Source: Septoria linicola (Eukaryota; Ascomycota; Dothideomycetes; Mycosphaerellales; Mycosphaerellaceae). Taken from it: a DNA stretch of 64,000 nt. The notes under the pieces were generated by a model that saw nothing but the letters and a program-made list of their open reading frames with translations, was not told the DNA's origin and ran no database searches. This document shows, piece by piece, positions 52,229-62,854 of the stretch; the stretch's first letter is position 1, and each line of letters opens with the position of its first letter. Where the stretch lies: the NCBI GenBank assembly GCA_024114885.1, contig CP099423.1, positions 1,736,001 through 1,800,000 of the forward strand, read 5' to 3'. The position numbers and the translations under genes were made by a program.

Positions 52229-53611
52229 ATGGCAGCGACGGTGCAGCCCGAGGGCGTCGTTCCTGCCCCCGATAGCGCAACACGAGCGCGATATGCCCAC
52301 CTGGACCGCATTCTCTCTCGAGCCGGCGCCTTCACCGATCCCGAAGCGTTTGTAGCAGGCGAGCCGACCATCGACACGCTGGAAAAGATTCGAATCTTGG
52401 TGATCGGAGCTGGAGGACTGGGATGCGAGATTCTGAAGAACTTGGCCTTGTCGGGCTTCAAGAACATTGACGTGATCGATATGGACACGATCGATGTCTC
52501 CAACCTGAATCGGCAGTTCCTCTTTCGCCAGAAGGATGTTGGTTCACCCAAAGCGTCCGTGGCTGCCGACTTCGTCATGAAGCGCGTGCCCGGCTGCCAG
52601 ATCAATGCATACGTCGGCAAGATCCAGGACAAGGATGAAGACTACTACATGCAATTCCATATCGTCATCTGCGGTCTGGACAGCATCGAAGCACGACGGT
52701 GGATCAACGCCACTCTGGTCGGAATGGTCGATATGGAGAACCCCGAGAGTCTGAAGCCGCTGATCGACGGAGGCACCGAAGGCTTCAAGGGCCAGTCTCG
52801 TGTCATCTTTCCCACCATGTCGTCCTGCATCGAGTGTCAGCTTGACATGCACGCTCCTCGTGCTGCAGTGCCGCTCTGCACGCTCGCTACAGTCCCACGC
52901 CAGCCACAACACTGCATCGAGTGGGCTCACATCATCAAGTGGCCAGAGCTACGCAAGGACGACTCCCTCGACACCGACGACCCGGAGCACATCACATGGC
53001 TCTACCAGCTGGCCCTGCAACGGGCGAACGAGTACGGGATAGAGGGCGTCACTTACTCCATGACGCAGGGCGTGGTGAAGAACATCATCCCCGCCATTGC
53101 TTCTACAAACGCCATCATCGCGGCATCAACATGTAACGAAGCCTTCAAAATTGCCACGAATTCTGCCCCGTTCCTTGCCAACCCTGCTGTGCTGCCCGAA
53201 GGCGTCGATCCCGAGACATACGACCCGGATGATGAATTCACGCCTGCACCCAACAACTACATGCTTTACACTGGCGACAACAGCATCTACACATACACCT
53301 TCGGCCACAAGAAGAAGCCGGACTGCCCAGTCTGCGGCAATTTGCCAAAAGACATTACGCTCTCAGCCGAAAGCACATTAGGAGAGTTCGTGGAGAGTCT
53401 TGCAGAGCGACCTGAAGCTCAACTGAAGAAGCCCAATCTGAGGACAGAAGCAAAGTCGTTGTACTACAGCAGTCCAGAAGGACTCCGTGAACAGACAGAG
53501 GCAACCCTGAACAAGAAGCTGAAAGACTTGGTGGAAGAGGGCGAGGAGGTAGCGGTGAGCGATCCGGCACTGGCGGGCATTGATCTCCGGTACAAAGTTC
53601 GATTTGCATGA
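52229..53611 (+). CDS. UBA3: NEDD8-activating enzyme E1 catalytic subunit (UBA3)
   Basis: 460 residues, single exon. The adenylation fold is clear: KIRILVIGAGGLGCEILKNL (nucleotide loop, about residues 53-72), VIDMDTIDVSNLNRQFLFRQ, KDVGSPKASVAADF and IVICGLDSIEARRWIN. The catalytic Cys217 lies in AAVPLCTLATVPRQPQHCIE, and the structural zinc ligands are CIEC (200/203) with CPVC near residue 367. A C-terminal ubiquitin-like/E2-binding domain follows (LSAESTLGEFVESL to DLRYKVRFA). Together with the APPBP1/Ula1-type partner (not in this window), it activates NEDD8/Rub1 for cullin modification in cytosol and nucleus. It is divergent from TEL2, with 171 bp between the starts. Confidence 0.95.
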   Translation: MAATVQPEGVVPAPDSATRARYAHLDRILSRAGAFTDPEAFVAGEPTIDTLEKIRILVIGAGGLGCEILKNLALSGFKNIDVIDMDTIDVSNLNRQFLFRQKDVGSPKASVAADFVMKRVPGCQINAYVGKIQDKDEDYYMQFHIVICGLDSIEARRWINATLVGMVDMENPESLKPLIDGGTEGFKGQSRVIFPTMSSCIECQLDMHAPRAAVPLCTLATVPRQPQHCIEWAHIIKWPELRKDDSLDTDDPEHITWLYQLALQRANEYGIEGVTYSMTQGVVKNIIPAIASTNAIIAASTCNEAFKIATNSAPFLANPAVLPEGVDPETYDPDDEFTPAPNNYMLYTGDNSIYTYTFGHKKKPDCPVCGNLPKDITLSAESTLGEFVESLAERPEAQLKKPNLRTEAKSLYYSSPEGLREQTEATLNKKLKDLVEEGEEVAVSDPALAGIDLRYKVRFA

Positions 53612-54035
53612 GGTCAGGTGGCAAGCGCAAGCGCGTTAGCGATTGCTCAGGTGGCAGTTTGAGAACACCGGAAAGGTGCGCCTTCTGTCCTTTGAAACAT
53701 GAGGTGTGATGCCAGATCGAGCGGCGCCCTTCTCAACGGCGCATCACGAAGACATGATAGATGACTACCGGCCGATCTGATGATTCAATGGCACGAAATG
53801 CAAGAATGATTAGTGGTTATCGCTGCGTCCGCCATCTCCTATAATGCCACGATGAGAGAGGGCCCCTGCTCTGTAGTTCGCATACATGATGAAGCACAGT
53901 CAGATATGCATGGACATGCAAACGGCGACACTAGGCTTCACTTCATGCATGAGGAAAAGCTTGTTTTGAGCTAGTGGACATTCGACCCTGGCAAAGTTGG
54001 AACTCATCTCCTGACCACTCCTCGAATTTGGCAAC
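53612..54035. other. Intergenic, no gene recognised
   Basis: Short region between the UBA3 stop and the membrane-protein start; no coding signal. Confidence 0.5.
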
Positions 54036-55412
54036 ATGGCTTCTGTCAACTCCGCCTCAGCCATGGACCTGGGCATCATGGATCCGAATTGTACTCTGTC
54101 GGCCCTGTTGCCATCGACTAACTCGACCGTGATGGCAATGCCCAGAGCGCCGGTCGCATTGTCCACCATCGCGGACGTGCTGGGCATCGCCACCCCTGTG
54201 CCTCTCTCGCGCACCAACGAGATCATACCACAACCGGCGGACAGCACTGCTACAGACATAGCCGTGCCCCCTTCTCACACAATCGCTGTTGTGGTCGAGA
54301 CTGTCACCACGTTTGTACAGCCCTCGTCGTCATTGGAAGCAGCTCGCGAAAATGCGCAGATCACTACAATCGAGGATAAGACACCAAACGACAACAACTC
54401 AGTACCACAGTTGACTGTGACCACCATCTCCAACTCTGGGATTTCGCAGTCCACGCCCTCGCCATCAATGGTGATCTCGGTGCTCACGGTCACTGCCTCA
54501 ATCCAGCCCGCATCTCCGTCGGAGCATAAGGCAGGCGAAGACAGTCAGATCGCGTCGCCCGGATCCAACAAACCCGACAACGAGAACACATCGCAATTAT
54601 CGATCATCACCGTCGCCGACGCTGCAACTACGGCATCGCCAGAAGTCGTCACTGTGTTACACACGATTACCAAGATCGCTTCTCCAACACCCGCCGTCCA
54701 GCAGGAGACCCATGAACCCGCCAAGAACACCGCAACTGCATATGCGAAACTCGAAGGCAGCGATCTCCAGATCAAAGAGCTGAGTGGTGCCGAGGTTGCC
54801 GCCCTGCCTGTAGCAAAAGCATCCGAGCAAGGCCCGGACTTCTCTGTCAAAGTAAGCGAGAGTGATGCCATCGGCGCTTCGCTTGTGTTCTCGCTCCTGA
54901 TGACCATCGTTCTCGCAATCGCCGCGTGGTATCTTGCAGTACGACTTGCTATGGCAATGGTATTGCGGCCTGCACTGAGGTGAGACTTGAGCTCCATGAC
55001 ATTGTGGATCTAACCAAGTGCAATGACTGACTGACTATCTATAGCAAGCTCATGGGCGAAGCGAGCGTTCCCGTCCGTGACGCCATCAACGACAACTACC
55101 ACAGACTAGGCGGTAAAGGCCGCGCTATCGCTCAAGTAGCTCTCGTCTTCGCGGTCTTTGCGCTTGAGCAGTGTCTGATCGTCAACACGATCTTGGGCGC
55201 CATGGCAGGACCTCTGCTCGACACTCACCCTGGGGCCTGTCGTGAACACGATCCTACACGTCTGGGCATTCCTCATCCAGGTCCTCTGCTGGTTCTTCTT
55301 TGGTGAGTTGCGCAAGCCGAAGGGAACAAGATACTCGAGAGTCAGAGAGGAGAAGCAGGATTGGGCGTGGGAGGATGTTGAGGCTCCGTCGGCGGATAAG
55401 ATGGACACTTGA
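54036..55412 (+). CDS. Membrane protein with Ser/Thr-rich N-terminal region, function unknown
   Basis: Model of three exons: 54036..54979, 55045..55135 and 55209..55412, giving 412 residues. The first intron is GTGAGA...CTATAG. The second is GTAGCT...GGCAG, 73 bp, and keeps frame. Without it the frame reads into a different end and stops near 55306, so the second intron is inferred. The N-terminal about 280 residues are Thr/Ser/Val-rich (VVVETVTTFVQPSSSLEAAR, PEVVTVLHTITKIASPTPAV), like a glycosylated ectodomain, but no signal peptide is visible. Two hydrophobic segments follow: IGASLVFSLLMTIVLAIAAW and, after the inferred splice, PVVNTILHVWAFLIQVLCWF. The C-terminus is charged (RYSRVREEKQDWAWEDVEAP). 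The family is not recognised. An alternative reading is a frameshift within exon 2. Confidence 0.5.
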
Positions 55413-55651
55413 CGAGTAGATCGTGCAAGCATTGGAAGAAGGCAATGCGAGGCCCACGAGGCGCTCCTTAGTTGAGAATAGCAATTGGCTGTAAACCGAG
55501 CTTGGTATGCGTCGATGTCTTGGACACGGAGTTTGTTGTGCGCGGTGCTGCGCTCGAGTTTGGAGCACGGTCGTTTGATCAGGTCTTCCTTCTCGAAACA
55601 GCGCTCATTGGAAAGCAACTACCTCCTAGTAGCATACATGAACTTTCCGCT

Positions 55652-57126
55652 TCACGGCCACATGCCTCTGGGTATCCTCTGCTCATGGAAGCCATCTCTC
55701 CCAAAGATCCTGCTGATCCCATCATCAAACGCCAGATTCGTCTCGGAGTGCTGCACGCTCCATGGGTCCATAACCATATTACGATCCTCCAGATACTGCG
55801 ATCTCGTGATGGCGATGTTGAACGCAAAGCTGCTCTTCACTATCCCGCCAAACACACTGCACCGCTTCAACACCTCCCAATCGATCAAAGCCTGCTGATC
55901 CCACGACATGGCCTTGACTATCGCAGCTTCATGTTCCGGCAACAAATCGAACTTGTTGACCACGACCACCGGCGGGCTCTGAGCGGCGGCTTTTGCCTGG
56001 AAGCGCTTCACATCCTCCATATTGCCCGAAGCAACATATATGACACTCAGGCCATACTGCTTCGCATGCGCAATATACTCCTCCACCTGCGCGGTAGCAT
56101 TCATTCCCTCTGCATCCAACCAACCAGCATTCTTCGCATCATCCGCAGTTCGCAAATGCGCTCCATAAAATGCACCCTTCGGCACGACATCTTCCGTATC
56201 AATGTCCAAGCCAAACTTCTCTACTAACCTCCACATCACTACCGCCGCCATACCGCGATACACCGGCGCAACTTTCACTAACTGTCCCAAATTCCTCCTC
56301 ACTCCTCTCGGCAGACTCCTCGTATCAACATCCCAAAGCGTCCTCTCCGCATTCACCACCACTGGCTGCCCATCTCCCTCTGTACCCATTTCACCATACC
56401 TCCTTTTCCAATCCTCACTTCCCTCCAACCACGTCCTCAGTCCAACTCTATTCCTCCCCACAATCCCCACACCCCCAACCCATCCTCAAGATCAACCCTC
56501 CTACTCCCACTCCTCCACACCCCCTCCACAGCCCTCACGACCTCCATCCCCTCTCCTTCCTCCGCGGATTTATAAACGCTCAACCCCGGACAAACCCTCC
56601 CCACAACCCCCACAAACCACTCCTCATCAAACATCTCCCCAAACCCCTTCTTCTTTCCACCATCACCCCAAACGTTCGACAAATTCTCCTCATCCCGCGC
56701 AGCCATAGCCGGCAAAAATATCCCCTTCGCGCCGAGGTCGATGGCCAGGAGGATGAAATCGAGGAAGTTTCCGCGGATGTTGCCGATGCCGCCATTGGCG
56801 TCGTAGAGGGTGAGGACGAGGTTGGGGGTGGGTGCAGGGGTGGTCGTGGAGTAGGAGTGGTTGCAGTAGGATGCGAGAAGCGCGGGGTCGAAGGGGTGGA
56901 GGAGGTGGGTAGAGAGCCAGCGTTGGATGAAGGATGAGGATGGGGAGACTGTGTTGTTTGCGGTTGACATTGAGGGTGTAGGGACGATGGCGTCGCCGTA
57001 GGGATGATGGGTGAGGTAGTGAGAGGAGAAGAGGTATAGCGGGAGGAGGGTGGTGAAAAGGAGAGCGGAGAAGGTGAGTGGCGTGAGAGCAGGTGGTCTG
57101 TTGAACTGCCGCGTGAATTGAATCAT
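55652..57126 (-). CDS. O-fucosyltransferase-like type II membrane protein with an apparent frameshift
   Basis: The start ATG is at 57126 (MIQFTRQFNRPPALTPLTFS, then a hydrophobic anchor ALLFTTLLPLYLFSSHYL), typical of a Golgi type II glycosyltransferase. The luminal part has NLVLTLYDANGGIGNIRGNF, ILLAIDLGAKGIFLPAMAAR, and MFDEEWFVGVVGRVCPGLSV. Near 56465, in a G-rich tract, the first frame runs out (about 57126-56437). A second frame, shifted, continues at about 56470 with VGIVGRNRVGLRTWLEG, then NAERTLWDVDTRSLPRGVRR, FYGAHLRTADDAKNAGW, QYGLSVIYVASGNMEDVKRF, SWDQQALIDWEVLKRC and FGGIVKSSFAFNIAITRSQY, to the stop at 55652. This is the order expected for one protein of the fungal O-FucT-like family. 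The shift may be a real mutation or an assembly error in the G-run; no intron fits it. If real, the gene is broken. Confidence 0.6.
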
Positions 57127-57383
57127 CGTTTCTTCGCATTGAGGATCATGGACTGGTGTCGCCTTTGTCTGCTTGAAGGGTGGTTGAAATCTGTCATGTG
57201 GAAAGCAGACGCGTTGCGTGTTGTAAGCGTGTGAGTCCCTTGCTTGAGACATGCCACAACCCTTGCCGCACCGGCCTCTCAGAATTTCCTTCATATCGTC
57301 GTGAATACATTAGTCTAGTAATAATAACATCATGCATGCACATCTGTTCTACGCATCCGTGCTCTAACAAGCCTCTATGGCGA

Positions 57384-60300
57384 TCATCTCTTTTCAGGTT
57401 GCCAACTCCGTCGATGTTGTGATGCTGGCCCAAGAGGAAAATCCGGACTGGGCGCCATACTGCGATGGACCTGTGCTGCAGCTCCAACTGCTTCTGTTTC
57501 TGCTAGAGTAGCCATCATGCTACTGTTGTCCCCATCAGTATTTTCTCTCCTCAACTGCCCCATTCGATCTCTCATCTCAAATTTCTCCATATTTGCCTCA
57601 GTCAGCGCTGTGCCACTTCTTTCTGCATGCTCGCCTTGATGTGCATCATCGCCCACACCTTTGCCAAGTTTCGTTCTTGGATTCTCGCCAGACTCGATGA
57701 GCTCGTGGTCGCGCAGCGACATGGCCTGTTCTTCGGCACGGATCTGGCGATCGGCGCGCTCGGAAGTCGACTCCGATGATTGCGCAAAGCGAGCAGAATT
57801 GACGAACTCCAACCGATCCACTTCAGATGTGAGATGGTCCTGCGGCGTCATTAGACTACTCGATGTATCACTTGCCGTAAAAGACGGATTGTGCTGCATG
57901 CCTGGGCGAGCAGAGTGCCTCAATAGAGCAGGATTTTTCTTCAGTTCAGCGTGTTTCCTCCTACCCTCGATAGCCCACTTGATCAGCATCTTCTCAAGGT
58001 GAGGCTTCTTCACTGGTTTGGCCAAGTAGTCGTCCATTCCTGCCGCCTGACATTTCTCGCGATCGCCTTGAATTGCTGAAGCAGTCATAGCGATGATCGG
58101 GGCACCTTGCACATCGGCGGTAGCGAAGGACTGGTCGTTCCGAATGGTCCACGTGGCTCTGTATCCGTCCAGGACAGGCATCTGCACATCCATCAAAATG
58201 ACAGAAGGTCTCGGTCGCTCCGGAGATGGCGAAGCCAAGTAGTCGAGTGCTTCCTGGCCGTTCCACACTGCCTGCACTGGAAAGCCGAGCTTCTTGATCG
58301 TCCTGAGCGCGATCTGCTGATTGACCGGGTTGTCTTCAACCACGAGCACTTGCGTGTTGCGCCGCTCTTCTGGACTGAGGTCCAAGTCCATCAGCTGTCC
58401 ATCGTTCCATGAGGTGATACCCGCAAGAGCACTCAATGATTGTCCTCTGCCGTGACCCGTTGGTGTTGGAGGCCCACTAGCTCCATTGTTATCGCTTCCG
58501 GGACGGGATACCGACAATTCGGAGGCTAATCGCTCTGGTATTGACCCCAGGTCCACAAGCGGTGAGTCTGCGGATGCCTGATATGGTGCCTTGTTGAACG
58601 GTATCCAGAATGTCGCTTTCGTACCGACACCGAGCTTCGATTCGAGGAAGATTTGGCCACGCATCAGTTCAACCAAGTTCTTGCTGATTGTAAGGCCCAA
58701 ACCAGTTCCGCCAAACCGGCGAGCCGTCGAGCTGTCTGCTTGAGAAAAGGGCTTGAAGAGTCTCTGTCGTACCTCTTCTTCTATGCCGATACCGGTATCT
58801 TCGACGGTCTGGGAGACATGTTAGCTGATGCCAAATGGCAGAGAACGACAAAAATCCTACAAAGTGAACCTCCACAGTCTCGTTGGTCTCCCTCTGTGCT
58901 TTCACTCGCATAGTAACACTTCCGTCGCTAGTGAACTTGATCGAGTTCGTCAAAAGATTTGTCATCACTTGTCGTAATCGTCCCGGATCACCCATCACTT
59001 TCCAGCTGCTGAGTTGTTGGATGTCGTCGATGAATCGCAGCCCTTTGCGTTCAGCTGCAAAGCTGAGCATCTTGTTCACATCACTGATCACCACCGACAG
59101 ATCAAATTGCACTTCCTCGATATCCAGACGGCCCGATTCCACCTTGGAGAAGTCCAAGATATCATTGATGACCGTAAGCAGACCATTCGCGGATCGCTGT
59201 ATGTTTTCAGCGCATTCTCGCTGCTCTTTCGTCAACTTTCCAGACGCAGAATCGTCCTCGTCCAGTAGAAGCTCAGACATGCCAATCACACCAGCGATGG
59301 GAGTGCGAATCTCGTGAGACATGTTCGCCAGGAACTGACTCTTCATCTTGCTCGCCTCCTTCGCGGCAACACTCTGGGCCATCAGCCTAGCGTTTTCCCG
59401 ATCACGTTCCTTCACCTCGTCTGCAGCTTGTTTGAGCTCCGTGACATCCATGGATACGCCTACAACTCCATCGATATATGTCTCACCCTCGATTCCTCCA
59501 GCACGCGATTGGCGAGTCAAAGGTACCAGCTTCGTCCTGTAATGGCGGCCGTTCTGCTCAGTGGTTGTCTCGATGGTCTCTTCCGACCGCCTCTTCTCCA
59601 AGATCCTCCTGATTGGCTTCTCGAATGCTTCTTGCTCCTCTTTGCGATTCTGCCGTTCAAAAATCCACGAAATTGGTTTTCCAATGTAATTGTGACGTCT
59701 AGTCTCAGGATCCAGATCCATTGGGTCGTTTGACATGGCTCGTCCTTCGGAGAGAGTTAGGTTGAGGTTCGGATCGACAGTCCACAGGGTGATGTTTGCG
59801 TGCTCAATGACTCGGCCTAATTGAAGTCTGGTCTGTTTGGCTTCCTCTCGTGCCAGCACGAGGTCGTGGATGTCTGTGCACGTACCAAACCACTTGATAA
59901 TCTTCCCGTTTCCATCCTTCATGGGAGTCGCCTGGCCCAGCATCCATCGCAATTCTCCCGTAGCACTCTTGCAACGGTATTCTGTTCGGTATTCATCACC
60001 CGTAGCCAGGGAATGCGTCCACTTTGGCTCAGCAATGGCCAAATCGTCAGGATGGAAGGCATTGAGCCAGCCTTCTCCTTCACTCTCTTCGACCGAAAGC
60101 CCAGTGTAGGTGTACCACTTATCGTTATAGTAGTCATGGGCACCCTCCGGAGTTGTGCGCCAGATGAGCTGTGGGATCATATTACAAATATTCTCGAATT
60201 GTCGTTCATTCTGTTCCCGCTGTACGGTGATGGTCCTCGCGTACTCCGTCACGTCGTGGAAAAGGACGCAGCCACCGACGAACTCTCCCTTCTCGTCCAG

Positions 60301-61842
60301 CAAGGGCTCGCCACTGGTATCGAAGAGAAGTCGACTACCATCCTTGACACTGTACATGCCAACACGATAGTTTTGGAAGCCAATTCGTTCGCGCATGACA
60401 CGCATGATGGGATAATTCTCCAAAGCTATGGTAGATGAGAAGTCACCTGTGTAGAGTATGAAGCGCGACAAGAACTCCTTGGCCTGCTCTTGCGAGTCAT
60501 AGTCGTTGCTGTCAACAGCATGAGGGAATATCAGTCGAATAGCTGCTTTGTTGGGAATACCGAAGGTCTCGTCCTTCCACATCGCGTACGCGGGCATATT
60601 CATGCTGTTGAGCAAGGCTTGCTTCAGCTTGTTAGTCTTCGCAAACATGGACGGAGCATTTGTTGCAGATTTGACAGGCGGGCCTCTCGGTGGGAACTCC
60701 ATGCTTAGAGGACTCGCAAAATTCGACGTGGGCGGACTTCTCATACTTGATTGGGGTCTGCGTGAGGATGGTCGGCCCTCATGAGAGGAGCTGGACGTCG
60801 AACTCGGACCTGACTGAAGACTTTTCTCATAACTAGTGTTTGTCCGCGATACGGTCCTACTCGTAGTCTTGGTCGCTTCTGATGGCGAGCTAGAGCCTGT
60901 GCTGGCTGGTGCTGCTGCTGTAAAGGTTAGGGTGTAGAACTGGTCATCTTCGGTCGCCCAGATGGAGATAATCATCTGTGCTTGGATGTGATCAGCATCA
61001 CTGCCTCCCAAAATCGGCAGGCCGGATCTGGAATCACGGTGAGTTGTGAATATGACTTCGGTCAGAGCATCGTGCACTTCCGTGCGTGACGCTTCGGGAT
61101 GACTCAAACGCGATGAGTTGTTTGTGTGTGCGGATGTGGATCTTTTGTGGCGAGCGCCTCCAGTCGGTGTCGTGTCCTGATCTCGATATCTGCCATGATA
61201 TGTGTTGAGTTGAGTAGTGCTGCACTGAGCTTTGGATGCATCGTCTACCACAGAGTCCAGAAAGCTGTCCCAGGCCACAAACATAGGGCCGCCGTTCTGT
61301 AGCAGATCCAGGCCCAGCTCACCCAGGGTCACACCGTACAAGATATCGGTGGAACTCCTAATGTCGCGACTCGCCAGGCGCTGCAGTGGGGTCATGTCTG
61401 CGTCTTCCTTTTCACTGGGCGGGTCAGGATCAATGCCCAGAAGTCGTCCCATAGCCTCATTCGCCAACACGACCGTCTTTTGACTCGACAGCACCAGTAC
61501 AGGCATCGGCAGATACTGCAGCGCTGTAAAGGCCATGTCGGCTTTAAGCTGAGCAGGAGGAATGTGAATGTTCAAATTGGCGCCCCGCCTCGAACCCAGC
61601 GAGCCCTGCGACATGGTCTCGTCATTGTAGCCGTCGTCGGTGCCCTGCGCGCTGAAGTAGTCGTCTGCAGTCTGAGGACTGTCATCGGTGCTGCCGTCCT
61701 CGCTGCGAGGCATGCGCGTTTGGTAGTCGTCGAAGGAGACTCGCGCCATGGTGGAACGGCCCAGCTCTTCGGCGAGGTATTCGATCTCGTTTGTCGCACT
61801 TCGCTTCCTGGAGGCGACGGGTGTGCGATCTCTGTCACCCAT
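57384..61842 (-). CDS. PAS-containing hybrid histidine kinase (Fos-1/TcsA-like)
   Basis: Exons 61842..58861 and 58808..57384 give 1468 residues. The intron begins GTAGGA and ends CTCCCAG after an AGCTAACA branch; it splits VEVHF from TVEDTGIGIEEE. An N-terminal PAS-like region (FTALQYLPMPVLVLSSQKTV) precedes further PAS/PAC domains (RQFENICNMIPQLIWRTTPE, DEYRTEYRCKSATGELRWML, GTCTDIHDL). The histidine kinase core has the H-box QFLANMSHEIRTPIAGVIGM (His843), N-box LRQVMTNLLTNSIKFTSDG, G1 VEDTGIGIEEE, F-box SQADSSTARRF and G2 GGTGLGLTISKNL. A receiver follows with VLVVEDNPVNQQIALR, ILMDVQMPVLDGYRA (Asp1201), IIAMTASAIQ and YLAKPVKKPHLE. It would autophosphorylate at His and pass phosphate to its own Asp and then to an HPt protein. 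The motif context resembles Fos-1/TcsA-type fungal kinases, but subgroup placement is tentative. No transmembrane segment is seen. Confidence 0.95.
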
Positions 61843-62854
61843 CCAAGCCCTCCTCTGGCCGCCTCATTGAGTATCACGAATGTGCTCTCGGCAAGATCGG
61901 ATGCAAGAGGTACTGGTGGTGGTGGTGGTGGTGGTGATGGCGGTTGTCCGAGGTGAACGCGGAAACTGTCGCTTGCGTGAACTGTAGGCTCTCCTGGCCT
62001 TCGAGCAGTGGTAATAGTTGTCGGCGACGAGAGGAGAAAAGTTAGTCAGTATCTTGCGTCTCGCTATCCTCTGGCTCCAGGATCATCACAAGCGCTTTAG
62101 CCTGCCAGGAAGGTTTGGCACTAGAAGGTGCACAGAAGCATGTGTGACGGCACAAAGAATGATCGGATGCCCTGGGATTCGGGAACGGTGAGTAAAACGC
62201 GACTGTGCTCCTTACTGCATGATGTGTGAAGACTACTGGATCGACAATCGCTGGCTCGATGGGCCACCCCTTGCGACATCCTTGTCATATGTGTAGTAAC
62301 TTAGATGCATTGGAGAAGTCTGGACTCTCAGCTTTGGAAGATGGATGGCCGATCGCCGACGCATCCTTGCTACTCTATCAATCGGAACCTTGGCATTGCC
62401 TGTATCGATATGCTCCTCTGTTCACGACTGCCCTCTGCCAACTGCATCACTCATCAGTAGCAGCGTTAATGTTCTGCGGCGCCACGTCGTGCTGAGAGCT
62501 GCTTTGTCAGACGATTCGCTCGTGATCGATATTATTCGAACGTGGAAGGCTCCAGGTAGTTACGCGTCTTCCATTCACTGACGCCAGCACATGACCCTTC
62601 GTTCACTGCCACCGCCGCATTCTCATCTTCCTCTTGCACCGTATCCACATGTAACTACCGTCTGCTGACATCGACAGCATACTGGGGTCTCTGACTGGAA
62701 ACTACACGCGTCGCTGGGGACAAATCTCAAGTGGCGAAAGCATCTGGCAATCGACAAGCACATTTCCATCGTCGTCTAACCAAAAGCCGCGATCTATCTG
62801 ATCTCGAGAACACTCGACCAGAACGCCTGCAGTCCCCCCGACACAATCGTCAGC
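61843..62854. other. Divergent promoter interval between the histidine kinase and WSS1-type gene
   Basis: About 1 kb. It includes a GGT/CAC simple repeat (61914-61936) in the 5' flank of the histidine kinase. No coding signal. Confidence 0.5.
61914..61936. repeat. (GGT)n trinucleotide repeat
   Basis: A tract of GGT units just upstream of the histidine kinase start (minus strand, reads as ACC); probably 5'UTR. Confidence 0.85.

Noticed and set aside
55136..55208. Frameshift in the Ser/Thr-rich membrane protein
   Set aside because: A GTAGCT...GGCAG intron of 73 bp restores the frame to a good second membrane helix and charged tail, so a mutation is not required.
55472..56227. Long plus-strand frame (251 codons) opposite the glycosyltransferase
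   Set aside because: It is antisense to conserved glycosyltransferase motifs and has low-complexity composition with no domain.
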